Assembly: GCA_009784625.1 (NCBI GenBank)
Contig: WRBI01000013.1
Span: 1 to 51,837 of the forward strand
Origin: Oscillospiraceae bacterium
GTDB lineage: Bacteria > Bacillota > Clostridia > Oscillospirales > Ruminococcaceae
DNA length: 51,837 bases
Direction of reading: 5' to 3'
Position numbers and translations under genes: made by a program. Numbering within the stretch: the stretch's first letter is position 1; each line of letters begins with the position of its first letter. Below the pieces are notes generated by a model that saw only the letters and a list, made by a program, of their open reading frames with translations, ran no database searches and had not been told where the DNA came from. Shown here piece after piece: positions 15,374 through 22,603 of the stretch.

Positions 15374-16420
15374 ATGAATAAAACACACAGACTGGTTGGC
15401 TTGTTGCTGGCGGTTATACTGGTTCTGGCCGCCTGCGGCGGGGCGCAGACCTCTGCCCCTACGCCTGCCCCCACAGCGGACGCACCGGCAGCGGGTGACG
15501 CGCCCGCCCCGGACGCCGGTGATGAACCCGCTTTTGAAATCGGCGCGATCAACATGGTCGAACACCCCGCGCTCGAGGCCGCTTTCGCCGGATTTCTGCA
15601 AGCGCTCGAAGACGAGGGCATCAACTTTACCGTCGACTACCAGAACGCGCAGGGTGACGCGGCTACCCTGACCACCATTGCCCAGCGCTTTGTCAACAAC
15701 AATGTTGACCTGATTTTGGCCATCACCACCCCCGGCGCACAGGCAATGGCCTCCGAGACCGAAGATATCCCGATTGTGGGTACGGCCATCACCGACTATG
15801 TGGTCGCCCGCTTGGTTGAAAGCAACGAAGCCCCCGGCACAAACATCACCGGCGCTTCAGACATGAACCCGATTCAGGCGCAGATCGAATTGATGCTTGA
15901 GTTCTTGCCCGATATGCAAACCATTGGGATCATGTGGTCCTCCAACGAGCCTAACTCGGTTCACCAGGCTGAGATCGCCCAACAAGTCGCCCAATCGCTT
16001 GGCTTGAATGTTGAGGTTGCCACAGTCACCACAACCGTTGACGTACCCCAGGTTGCCCTGTCTCTGGCGGGTCGGTCGGATGCGATTTATGTCCCCACCG
16101 ACAACACGATCGCCAACGCGATGGCCGCGATGGCCGGTGTATCACTGGAATCGGGTACCCCCGTCTTCGCCGGCGAAGAGAACATGACACGGGGCGGCGG
16201 CGTTGCCACCTTGAGCGTGAACTACTTTGACCTGGGCCATCAGTCGGGCGTTATGGCCGCACAAATTCTGCGCGGCGAGGGCGTTCCGGCCACCATGCCC
16301 ATCCAGTTCGCGCAGGGCTATAACTATGTCGTTAACGCCGAGATGGTTGAAGCCCTCGGACTGGAAGTGCCCAGCCGCCTGCTTTCTTACCTCTGGCACC
16401 CGGACGAAACGGCCGAGTGA
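15374..16420 (+). CDS. ABC transporter substrate-binding lipoprotein, TrpX-like
   Basis: A 348-aa lipoprotein: positively charged start, hydrophobic segment LLLAVILVLAAC with lipobox LAAC, then an Ala/Pro/Thr-rich linker to about residue 50 and a periplasmic-binding-type domain of the ABC_sub_bind family (IGAINMVEHPALEAAFAGFL, GDAATLTTIAQRFVNNNVDL, GIMWSSNEPNSVHQAE, VPTDNTIANAMAAM). Close relatives include TrpX of tryptophan uptake systems, but ligand cannot be read from sequence; aromatic amino acids are plausible. It is followed by its permease and ATPase. Confidence 0.87.
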   Translation: MNKTHRLVGLLLAVILVLAACGGAQTSAPTPAPTADAPAAGDAPAPDAGDEPAFEIGAINMVEHPALEAAFAGFLQALEDEGINFTVDYQNAQGDAATLTTIAQRFVNNNVDLILAITTPGAQAMASETEDIPIVGTAITDYVVARLVESNEAPGTNITGASDMNPIQAQIELMLEFLPDMQTIGIMWSSNEPNSVHQAEIAQQVAQSLGLNVEVATVTTTVDVPQVALSLAGRSDAIYVPTDNTIANAMAAMAGVSLESGTPVFAGEENMTRGGGVATLSVNYFDLGHQSGVMAAQILRGEGVPATMPIQFAQGYNYVVNAEMVEALGLEVPSRLLSYLWHPDETAE

Positions 16421-16437
16421 GGATAATCACTTGTCGG

Positions 16438-16467
16438 TTGACAAGCTGACAACCAATCGCGTACAAT
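16438..16467 (+). promoter_or_regulatory. Possible internal promoter before the permease gene
   Basis: TTGACA at 16438-16443, 18-base spacer, TACAAT at 16462-16467, in the 113-base gap between binding-protein and permease genes. It may allow separate expression of the membrane part. Confidence 0.5.
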
Positions 16468-16533
16468 AGGAACATCCCTTCGCGGTCAGCCGATTGCGGA
16501 GGGGTGTCACTGTTTGAGGAGTTGATCTGACAC

Positions 16534-17424
16534 ATGCTTATCCTGCAAGGGGCGCTTTCGCTGGGGCTTCTCTGGTCTCTGATGACCATCGGGGTCTTTC
16601 TGACCTACCGGATTTTAGAAATGCCCGACCTGTCGGTAGAGGGGACAATCATCCTGGGCGCGAGCATGGCGGCCAGCATGATCGCCGCGGACGGCGACCC
16701 CATGATCGCGACACTGGCGGCTGCCGGCGTCGGCTGCCTGGGCGGCCTTGTCACCGGAATCTTACACACCAAGTTTAAAATCCCGCCCATCCTTGCCGGT
16801 ATCCTGACCATGATCGGCTCTTATTCGGTTGTCATAAGAATTTTGGGGACGTCGAACGTATCCCTTTTGCGGATTCGCACCATCTTCTCACCCTTGGTGG
16901 ATATCGGTCTAACCAACCGCAACGCAGTTATCGCATTTGGCGGCGCGGTTGTACTGGGGATCGGGATATTGCTCTTTTGGTTTTTTTCGACCGAGCTTGG
17001 CAGCGCCATCCGCGCGACCGGCAACAATCGCCAGATGGTCAAGGCACAGGGCGTAAACACCGACGGGATGATCATCCTCTGCCTGATGATCTCCAACGGG
17101 CTGGTCGGCCTTTCGGGGGCGCTGATTGCCCAGGATCAGGGCTTCGCCTCAGTGGATATGGGCGCGGGTACAATCGTGATCGGCCTGGCCTCGGTCATCA
17201 TTGCCGAAGTGCTTTTCCGGGTACGCAGTTTTTGGGGCCGCTTAATCTCGCTGGTTGCGGGCGCGATCATCTACCGGCTGATCATCGCTCTGGTACTTGA
17301 AATGGGGATGGCGCCCACCGATCTGCGGCTCTTTCAGGCCATTACGGTGGCCGTTGCCCTCACCCTCCCGATCATTCGGGAACGGCTGGGCAAGCTGACC
17401 AAACGCATCGGAAAGGGGGCCTAG
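16534..17424 (+). CDS. ABC transporter permease, TrpY-like
   Basis: A 296-aa integral membrane protein with 8-9 hydrophobic segments and the pattern of the branched-chain/ribose-type permeases (TRILEMPDLSVEGTIILGA at the N-terminus, IPPILAGILTMIGSYSVVIR, and the coupling-helix region ELGSAIRATGNNRQMVKAQG). It would form the translocation path for the ligand delivered by the lipoprotein upstream. Start ATG follows GAGGAG with a 10-base gap. It is followed after three bases by the ATPase gene. Confidence 0.88.
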   Translation: MLILQGALSLGLLWSLMTIGVFLTYRILEMPDLSVEGTIILGASMAASMIAADGDPMIATLAAAGVGCLGGLVTGILHTKFKIPPILAGILTMIGSYSVVIRILGTSNVSLLRIRTIFSPLVDIGLTNRNAVIAFGGAVVLGIGILLFWFFSTELGSAIRATGNNRQMVKAQGVNTDGMIILCLMISNGLVGLSGALIAQDQGFASVDMGAGTIVIGLASVIIAEVLFRVRSFWGRLISLVAGAIIYRLIIALVLEMGMAPTDLRLFQAITVAVALTLPIIRERLGKLTKRIGKGA

Positions 17425-17427
17425 CGG

Positions 17428-18222
17428 ATGCTTGTCATCGAAAATTTAAACAAAACATTCAACCCGGGCACCCCAATCGAGAACCATGTGCTGCACGGCG
17501 TCGGGCTGACGCTGGCCAAGGGCGATTACGTCACCTTAATTGGCGGGAACGGCGCGGGCAAAAGCACCCTGCTCAGCAGCGTGGCCGGTACATTTCTGCC
17601 CGACACCGGCAAAATTTCGATTGACGGGGTCGATGTGACCCACCTGTCCGAACACAAGCGGGCGGTTTACCTTGGCCGGGTATTTCAAGACCCGATGATG
17701 GGTTCAGCCGCCAATATGAGCATCGAAGAGAACCTCGCGCTGGCCTACCGCCGGGGGCAAAAGCGGGGACTGCGCTGGTTTATCACCGAAAAAGAGCGGA
17801 TACTCTACCGCGAAAAGCTCTCTATCCTTGAGTTGGGGCTTGAAAACCGGCTGGCCGACAAGGTCGGGCTGCTTTCCGGCGGCCAGCGCCAGGCGCTTAC
17901 CCTGATTATGGCCACCCTCAAAGAGCCGAAAGTTCTATTGCTGGATGAGCACACCGCCGCGCTTGATCCCAAAACCGCGCCCAAAGTGCTCGAAATAGGC
18001 AGCCGGATTATCGACAAGTACGGCCTGACCACCATGATGGTTACCCACAACATGAAAGACGCCATCCGCCAGGGCAACCGGCTGATCATGATGAGCAGCG
18101 GCAGGATTGTCCTGGATATCAGCGGGGCGGAAAAGAGCGCGCTGACCGTTAAAGACCTGATCGCGAAGTTCAGCCTTGTCAGCGGCGAAGAGTTCAGCGG
18201 CGACCAGGCTTTGTTGGGTTAA
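17428..18222 (+). CDS. ABC transporter ATPase, TrpZ-like
   Basis: A 264-aa nucleotide-binding subunit: Walker A IGGNGAGKSTLL near residue 39, Q-loop RVFQDPMMGS, signature LSGGQRQAL, Walker B VLLLDEHTAALDP and the switch histidine in MMVTHNMKDA. It completes a binding protein-permease-ATPase operon for uptake of a small organic solute, with TrpXYZ the closest familiar arrangement. Start codon lies three bases after the permease stop, with GGGGGCC upstream. Confidence 0.92.
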   Translation: MLVIENLNKTFNPGTPIENHVLHGVGLTLAKGDYVTLIGGNGAGKSTLLSSVAGTFLPDTGKISIDGVDVTHLSEHKRAVYLGRVFQDPMMGSAANMSIEENLALAYRRGQKRGLRWFITEKERILYREKLSILELGLENRLADKVGLLSGGQRQALTLIMATLKEPKVLLLDEHTAALDPKTAPKVLEIGSRIIDKYGLTTMMVTHNMKDAIRQGNRLIMMSSGRIVLDISGAEKSALTVKDLIAKFSLVSGEEFSGDQALLG

Positions 18223-18240
18223 GTAAAATTGATGCGTTCC

Positions 18241-18273
18241 CTCTATTGACAACTGCTTGCAATAGAGTATAAT
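18241..18273 (+). promoter_or_regulatory. Promoter with operator-like dyad upstream of superoxide reductase
   Basis: TTGACA at 18246-18251, 16-base spacer, TATAAT at 18268-18273. A perfect inverted repeat CTCTATTG/CAATAGAG (18241-18248 and 18260-18267, 11 bases between) covers the -35 and spacer, well placed for a dimeric repressor. It is not a PerR box. The start codon is about 160 bases downstream. Confidence 0.7.
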
Positions 18274-18434
18274 GTTTATTGAGGACAAGAGTACGCATCA
18301 CGTTTCTGCCTGCGCAATGTGGCAGAGCGGCAGCTGGTTTTTGGTGCTCAATTATATCGTGCTCGCATGGTGTAATTTAGTATACAGAGTACATTTGTAC
18401 TGAAGGCGCAATTCTATTTATGGAGGCTGAAAAC

Positions 18435-18809
18435 ATGCAAAAGTTTTTTCATTGTAAACACTGCGGCAACATCGTAGGGGCGATCGGAAAGATGCGCGCA
18501 CCGATTTCTTGCTGCGGCGAAAAGATGGCCGAGCTTGTGCCAAACACAGTCGAGGCGGCTACCGAGAAACATCTGCCCGCGGTCACCGTTTCGGGCGACA
18601 AAGTAAGCGTAACCGTTGGCAGCGTCGAGCACCCGATGACCGAAGAACACTATATCGGCTTTATCTACCTTGAGACTGAAAATGGCGGCCAGCGCAAATT
18701 CCTTGTGGTCGGCGGCCCGCCCAAAGCTGAGTTTGCTTTGACCGGCGACAAGCCGGTCGCTGTCTACGCTTACTGCAACCTGCACGGAATGTGGAAGACC
18801 GAGCTATAG
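18435..18809 (+). CDS. dfx: Superoxide reductase (desulfoferrodoxin)
   Basis: A 124-aa two-iron superoxide reductase that reduces superoxide to hydrogen peroxide without making oxygen, a typical protection of anaerobes. Center I (desulforedoxin-like) cysteines are Cys7, Cys10, Cys26 and Cys27. Center II ligands are His46 in EKHLP (with the conserved Glu-Lys), His66 and His72 in VEHPMTEEHYIG, and Cys114 and His117 in CNLHGMW. ATG at 18435 is preferred to 18420 because GGAGG lies eight bases upstream of it. It is monocistronic, with an operator-like dyad in its promoter. Confidence 0.96.
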   Translation: MQKFFHCKHCGNIVGAIGKMRAPISCCGEKMAELVPNTVEAATEKHLPAVTVSGDKVSVTVGSVEHPMTEEHYIGFIYLETENGGQRKFLVVGGPPKAEFALTGDKPVAVYAYCNLHGMWKTEL

Positions 18810-18838
18810 TGAACAAACGCAAAAAACAGACGCAAGGA

Positions 18839-18865
18839 TGGGTCGATTTTTAAGCTCGTTGACTA
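18839..18865. repeat. Solo end of repeat family B
   Basis: TGGGTCGATTTTTAAGC followed by TCGTTGACTA closely matches the right terminal repeat of the complete element at 20677-20831. No matching left end lies nearby, so it is a remnant. Confidence 0.6.
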
Positions 18866-18880
18866 TGTATAACGCAAAAT

Positions 18881-18920
18881 AAAAACATGTCGCTGCCTTT
18901 ATTGGCGGCGACATGTTTTT
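18881..18920. terminator. Bidirectional terminator
   Basis: Stem AAAAACATGTCGC-T-GCC paired with GGC-G-GCGACATGTTTTT around TTTATT. It lies between the convergent superoxide reductase and 121-aa genes and has T runs on both strands. Confidence 0.85.
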
Positions 18921-18938
18921 GTCTTTATCAGCGGTCAG

Positions 18939-19304
18939 TTATGCATCTTGTTTCTCGATGCTAAAGCCGATGATTTGATCGACAAATATAATCATCTGCT
19001 CAGTCCTGATTGACTCTTGACCGTGTTTGTTGTAGATGACCACGTTTCTTGCGTTGATGACCTGGGCATCTATTCCATGTTTGTTGTTAAAAGCGGCGGA
19101 CAGGTCAATGGTAAAGGCGGTGGGGTCGTCGGTAATGGCAAAGAACGCGTCCTCGTCGGCGAGCGGTTCGATGTCGCAGACAGTTCTGCCAATCGCGGTG
19201 TAAAAGACAACGCGCAGATTCGCGTTGCACTCCCTCTTCGCTTTGAGCAAGAGCTCACCCAGCCCGGACAATGCCGCACATTGAGCCAAAATGTTGTTGT
19301 TCAT
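18939..19304 (-). CDS. Hypothetical protein (121 aa)
   Basis: Not recognised. A soluble alpha/beta protein: MNNNILAQCAALSGLGELLL at the start, VFYTAIGRTVCDIEPLADED, then alternating strands DAQVINARNVVIYNKHGQ and EQMIIFVDQIIGFSIEK. ATG at 19304 is chosen because AAAGGAG lies six bases upstream; an in-frame ATG at 19325 has no such site. Monocistronic and convergent with the superoxide reductase gene. Confidence 0.75.
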   Translation of the reverse strand: MNNNILAQCAALSGLGELLLKAKRECNANLRVVFYTAIGRTVCDIEPLADEDAFFAITDDPTAFTIDLSAAFNNKHGIDAQVINARNVVIYNKHGQESIRTEQMIIFVDQIIGFSIEKQDA

Positions 19305-19581
19305 GAGAAACTCCTTTGCGTTCATTCTTACGCTTTTTACACAGTATACAGCATCCAAAACAAGAAATCAAGCCCGGCGCATTCCGGGCGGTTTACATCA
19401 CCTTTAATATTGACATGCGAAAGTGTTTGCGATATAATTTTCTCATTGCATACAAAGCCATTTATACGAGCATAGATCATTGACAAACACACCTGGCACC
19501 TGTATTTGTATGCGAACGCCAAACCGGTTTGCCTGGGTTGGCGTTTGTATTTCTCAAAGTTTGCGCAAAGGGGCTGGAATC

Positions 19582-20586
19582 ATGGCGGTTTTTACATGGT
19601 CAGACGACTACAACTCCGGCTTTGAAAAAGTCGACGAACAGCACAAAGCATTGTTCGAAATGATCAACGACTTTGCCGCGCAGGGCGGCGAAGGCCTGTC
19701 CAACAGCAAAATCAGTGCCTTTTTGTTCGAGTTAAACTCCGCTGCCACAGACCATTTCCTGACAGAAGAGGAAATCATGTTAAGCCATGTTTACCCGCTG
19801 CTTGAACACCACAAAGACGCCCACAGAAACATAAAAGAGGCTCTGATCGAAGTCAGGAGCGAAATCAGCCGAAAAGCGGTAAAAAACCCCTTTATGAGCG
19901 TGATGGAAATTTGCACCGGTTGGCTGAATGATCATATCTTACAAGAAGATGTGTACTTTTTCAACTACTGCCGCAACCGCAAATACAACCTTGGGCGGCA
20001 CTTTGTCGGCCGCAAATGCGAAATTCTTGCCATGGACAACGAATTCTTAACAGCCGGCAAAATCTCACGGGTTGATATGGACAACGTGGTCATCAACAAC
20101 CTTTCAAGGGCGCAGATAAACGTTGACCTAAACGATATAGTTAAGGTTTCCTCACTTTCAGATAAGCAGGAAAGCCAGACCTTTATCGCAAAGGTGTTTT
20201 TCTCACAGGCGGGCGTTATCAAGCTGTTTAACGCAACGATTATTCAAACCGAAAACAACCGCACCGCTTTTCGCGTCCCGGTCAAGATTGAGGCCGTGCT
20301 AACGCTGAGCAATGACCGGTTCCCTGTACTTATTCGGGATATCAGCCAGGCCGGCCTGCGCATTGAAACAACCGCCGACTTCGAAGTCGGGGGCTCGGGC
20401 AAAGTTGTGTTTACCTTACAAGACAGAGTGTTAGAAATTCCCTGTGAGGTTTTGCGGTCTATCAAGCGGGTGGGCGCCACCAACACGTTCGCGCTTAAAT
20501 TCCCGCCCCTTGGCCGTATAGAAGCCGAAACGGTCACCGCCTTTGTCCTTAACAAACAGGCCCAGGCCCGGCGAAAAAAAATTTAA
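19582..20586 (+). CDS. Bacteriohemerythrin-PilZ fusion protein
   Basis: 334 residues with two sensory modules. Residues 1-135 are a bacteriohemerythrin (FTWSDDYNSGFEKVDEQHKA): its di-iron ligands are His21, His58, Glu62, His77, His81, His118 and Asp123, all present, so O2 (or NO) binding is expected. Residues about 140-220 resemble the YcgR-type N-terminal beta domain. Residues about 227-334 are a PilZ domain with the c-di-GMP signature R227-TAF-R231 and D253-ISQAG. A protein that reads both oxygen and c-di-GMP is implied (inference); output partner unknown. ATG follows AAAGGGG. No flagellar genes are nearby. Confidence 0.9.
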   Translation: MAVFTWSDDYNSGFEKVDEQHKALFEMINDFAAQGGEGLSNSKISAFLFELNSAATDHFLTEEEIMLSHVYPLLEHHKDAHRNIKEALIEVRSEISRKAVKNPFMSVMEICTGWLNDHILQEDVYFFNYCRNRKYNLGRHFVGRKCEILAMDNEFLTAGKISRVDMDNVVINNLSRAQINVDLNDIVKVSSLSDKQESQTFIAKVFFSQAGVIKLFNATIIQTENNRTAFRVPVKIEAVLTLSNDRFPVLIRDISQAGLRIETTADFEVGGSGKVVFTLQDRVLEIPCEVLRSIKRVGATNTFALKFPPLGRIEAETVTAFVLNKQAQARRKKI

Positions 20587-20592
20587 TGGACG

Positions 20593-20617
20593 CCCCGCCT
20601 TTACAGCAAAGGCGGGG
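20593..20617 (+). terminator. Terminator of the hemerythrin-PilZ gene
   Basis: Perfect 10-bp stem CCCCGCCTTT/AAAGGCGGGG with a five-base loop, followed by TGGTCTGTTTTG. Confidence 0.75.
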
Positions 20618-20676
20618 TGGTCTGTTTTGACACGCTCCGCGCTTGCAAAATCGCGGGTTTGTGCTATACTGAGATA

Positions 20677-20831
20677 TAGTCAACACACTTAAAGATCGCC
20701 CCATCTTTCGGCCTTTTTTCCGCCCTGCTGCGTCCTCCTCCTCGGCGGGCGTCAGCCCGCCTTCGTCGTCGCCCTTGCATGGCGAAAAAAATCCTCGCCA
20801 ATCTTGGGTCGATTTTCAAGCGCGTCGACTA
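20677..20831. repeat. Repeat family B, longest copy
   Basis: A 155-bp element with imperfect terminal inverted repeats about 27 bases long: TAGTCAACACACTTAAAG at the left against TAGTCGACGCGCTTGAAA read from the right end. The interior, read on the minus strand, has GCGAGGATTTTTTTCGCC, GGCGGGCTGACGCCCGCC and GCGGAAAAAAGGCC, all shared with the copies at 21784, 23898 and 36007. Confidence 0.8.
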
Positions 20832-20862
20832 CAAAAATTGCGGATTATAGCGGAGGCTGACC

Positions 20863-21414
20863 ATGAACATACTGCACGACATCGGATCGGATCGGATCAC
20901 ACCCGAAGACTTTATAGCGGTCATAGAAATCGAAAAAGGAAGCAAAAAGAAATACGAGCTGGACAAACAAACCGGGCTGCTGATTATGGACAGGATTCTC
21001 TATACATCCACCCACTACCCGGCCAACTACGGTTTTATCCCGCGCACACTCTCGGAGGACGGCGACCCGCTGGATGTTCTTGTCCTCTGCTCTGAGCCGA
21101 TTGACCCGCTGGTCATGGTTCGGTGTTACCCGATTGGGGTTATCACCATGATCGACGGCGGGCTAAATGATGAAAAGATTATCGGAATCCCGTTTGGGGA
21201 CCCGACCTATAACCCATACCGCACCATCGAGGCTATACCAAACCACATTTTCACCGAGATGCAGCATTTTTTCAGGGTCTACAAAGAACTGGAGCAAAAG
21301 CAGACCGCGGTCAACGAAGTCGAGGGCAGGGTGGCCGCTGTCCGTGTCATTGAAGAGTGCATCAAGCGCTACACAGAAAAAGAATCCAAAAAAAGGGAAC
21401 TTCAAACCATGTGA
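20863..21414 (+). CDS. ppa: Family I inorganic pyrophosphatase
   Basis: A 183-aa soluble pyrophosphatase that drives biosynthetic reactions by hydrolysing PPi to phosphate. The fold is recognised by [30 protein letters not shown], the Mg-binding signature [24 protein letters not shown] and [13 protein letters not shown]. Length is normal for the bacterial soluble enzyme. Start ATG after GCGGAGGCTGACC. Monocistronic, followed by a strong bidirectional terminator. Confidence 0.95.
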   Translation: MNILHDIGSDRITPEDFIAVIEIEKGSKKKYELDKQTGLLIMDRILYTSTHYPANYGFIPRTLSEDGDPLDVLVLCSEPIDPLVMVRCYPIGVITMIDGGLNDEKIIGIPFGDPTYNPYRTIEAIPNHIFTEMQHFFRVYKELEQKQTAVNEVEGRVAAVRVIEECIKRYTEKESKKRELQTM

Positions 21415-21430
21415 GAACCGGCCTGACAAA

Positions 21431-21469
21431 CACAGCCGCCGCCCAATAAACTTGGGTCGGCGGCTGTGT
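21431..21469. terminator. Bidirectional terminator between ppa and holin-like gene
   Basis: Stem CACAGCCGCCG/CGGCGGCTGTG with inner pairing CCCAA/TTGGG, lying between two convergent genes. Confidence 0.8.
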
Positions 21470-21477
21470 CTTCGGCG

Positions 21478-21753
21478 CTACTCGCTTGAATATTGTTTAA
21501 CAATCTGGTTTGCGCCTGTGGCTGCCCAGCCGCTGACAATTCCCTTGGTCGCGGCGGTTAAAAGATTGTCCGTCTGAATAAAGTCAGGGAAGAAATAAAA
21601 ACAGACAATGCCTTGTATAAGGCCAAAGATCCCGCATATAACCGGCAGATGTTTGCTTGAGAGCGGGGTGAACACTTTAAGCGACTGTGCGAAAAGCAAA
21701 CACAATACGGTAATGGCGGGTATTGCGGTAATGATTTCAAACAAAGAGTTCAT
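21478..21753 (-). CDS. Small holin-like membrane protein (91 aa)
   Basis: Two to three hydrophobic helices (LFEIITAIPAITVLCLLFAQ, LPVICGIFGLIQGIVCFYFF) separated by a short basic loop and ending in a polar tail GANQIVKQYSSE. Size and topology resemble small phage holins, but no endolysin or phage gene is adjacent, and it could equally be a sporulation-associated or unrelated membrane protein. ATG at 21753 is chosen for GAGGTG upstream. Confidence 0.55.
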   Translation of the reverse strand: MNSLFEIITAIPAITVLCLLFAQSLKVFTPLSSKHLPVICGIFGLIQGIVCFYFFPDFIQTDNLLTAATKGIVSGWAATGANQIVKQYSSE

Positions 21754-21783
21754 CACATTCACCTCGGTTATAGTCGTTTCGCC

Positions 21784-21894
21784 TCAAAATCAACCCGGCA
21801 ATTGCGAGGTTTTTTCATCAGGTAAGGCCGACGCCCGCGAACGGCGGCAGCCAGGCCCGGTGGAAAAAGGCCGCGAAGGCGAGTTGATTTTGGA
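21784..21894. repeat. Repeat family B copy
   Basis: 111 bp with ends TCAAAATCAACCCGG and GAGTTGATTTTGGA (inverted). The interior has GCGAGGTTTTTTCATC, GACGCCCGCGAACGGCGG and GGTGGAAAAAGGCCGCGAAGG, matching the other family B copies. Confidence 0.78.
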
Positions 21895-21910
21895 GTGGAA
21901 CGACTACGAA

Positions 21911-21971
21911 TGATAAGGAAAGGCGGGCAAAAAGAGCGCCGGCGCCTCTTTCTGCCCGTCTTTCCTTATCA
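21911..21971. terminator. Long near-perfect hairpin downstream of spoVM
   Basis: A 61-nt inverted repeat with arms TGATAAGGAAAGGCGGGCA and TGCCCGTCTTTCCTTATCA continuing inward as AAAGAGCGCC/GGCGCCTCTTT. It lies about 30 bases after the spoVM stop and is probably its terminator. Confidence 0.65.
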
Positions 21972-22000
21972 CTTTTTGCCCGTGTGGCTTTTGAGCCATC

Positions 22001-22084
22001 TTAAAAGATTTCCTTCTTGATCTTAAAGACCAGCCGCAAGATTGGGCCGAGGAACCTGGGGCTTTTGAGGACTACGATTTTCAT
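22001..22084 (-). CDS. spoVM: Stage V sporulation protein M, 27 aa
   Basis: A 27-residue gene on the minus strand: MKIVVLKSPRFLGPILRLVF followed by KIKKEIF. It matches SpoVM in length (26 aa in Bacillus subtilis), in the KxPxFLG motif with its helix-breaking proline, and in the amphipathic helix with basic face. SpoVM senses positive membrane curvature on the forespore and anchors the SpoIVA coat basement layer. The start is firm: GGAGGTG (22090-22096) lies five bases upstream of the ATG. The gene is too short for usual gene finders. The reading needs 28 codons including TAA, with no frame problem. Confidence 0.9.
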   Translation of the reverse strand: MKIVVLKSPRFLGPILRLVFKIKKEIF

Positions 22085-22233
22085 GAGGACACCTCCGGTT
22101 GTTCGAGCGTGTGATCGGTGTGAATATGTAGGGCAGCGGGCAAACATCGCCGGCAGCAGGGCTAACGCGGGCGATTGGGCAAAACAAAGCGCATAGGAAA
22201 TCAGCAGCAGAGGCCGGGGCGGATACTCCCCGG

Positions 22234-22395
22234 TTATTTGCGGGATGTCAGCCCGCAGTAAATCAGCATGACGGCCGCAAGCAGAAGCGCGAACCGTGGC
22301 GAGAAGACCATAGCCGCGATCAGCCCGACCCCAAAAGCGATCATAAGCAGCGGGAACTCCCTGCGCGGCGGTGAGCGCCCTCGTCTATTCCCCAT
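22234..22395 (-). CDS. Small membrane protein next to spoVM (53 aa)
   Basis: A 53-aa protein on the minus strand with GGGAGGTG six bases before its ATG. The N-terminus is very basic and polar (MGNRRGRSPPRREFP), followed by two short hydrophobic stretches, LLMIAFGVGLIAAMVF and FALLLAAVMLIYCGL, ending SRK. It lies 150 bases upstream of spoVM on the same strand, so co-expression is possible. Not assigned to a family; a forespore or envelope role is only suggested by position. Confidence 0.65.
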   Translation of the reverse strand: MGNRRGRSPPRREFPLLMIAFGVGLIAAMVFSPRFALLLAAVMLIYCGLTSRK

Positions 22396-22527
22396 CCTGT
22401 ACACCTCCCGCCATTTGTTTATTATACGTACACACCCGGATTTGTGTTACCGCCGGTGTCCATGCGCCGGCGCAAAGTTCGCGCTTGTGGCTGTGTGCGG
22501 TTTTGTGCCGTGAATTTTATGTTGGTC

Positions 22528-22556
22528 TTGAAAAAAGTACAAAATAATGACATAAT
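22528..22556 (+). promoter_or_regulatory. Promoter of cinA
   Basis: TTGAAA at 22528-22533, 17-base spacer, CATAAT at 22551-22556, about 45 bases before the start codon. Confidence 0.6.
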
Positions 22557-22603
22557 ACAATGTAGTAAAAAGATGTCCGAACAAGAAAGGACGCGAAATA
22601 GTT

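Noticed and set aside
21478-21753. Prophage remnant based on the holin-like protein
   Set aside because: No other phage gene within several kilobases; size and hydrophobicity alone are not specific.
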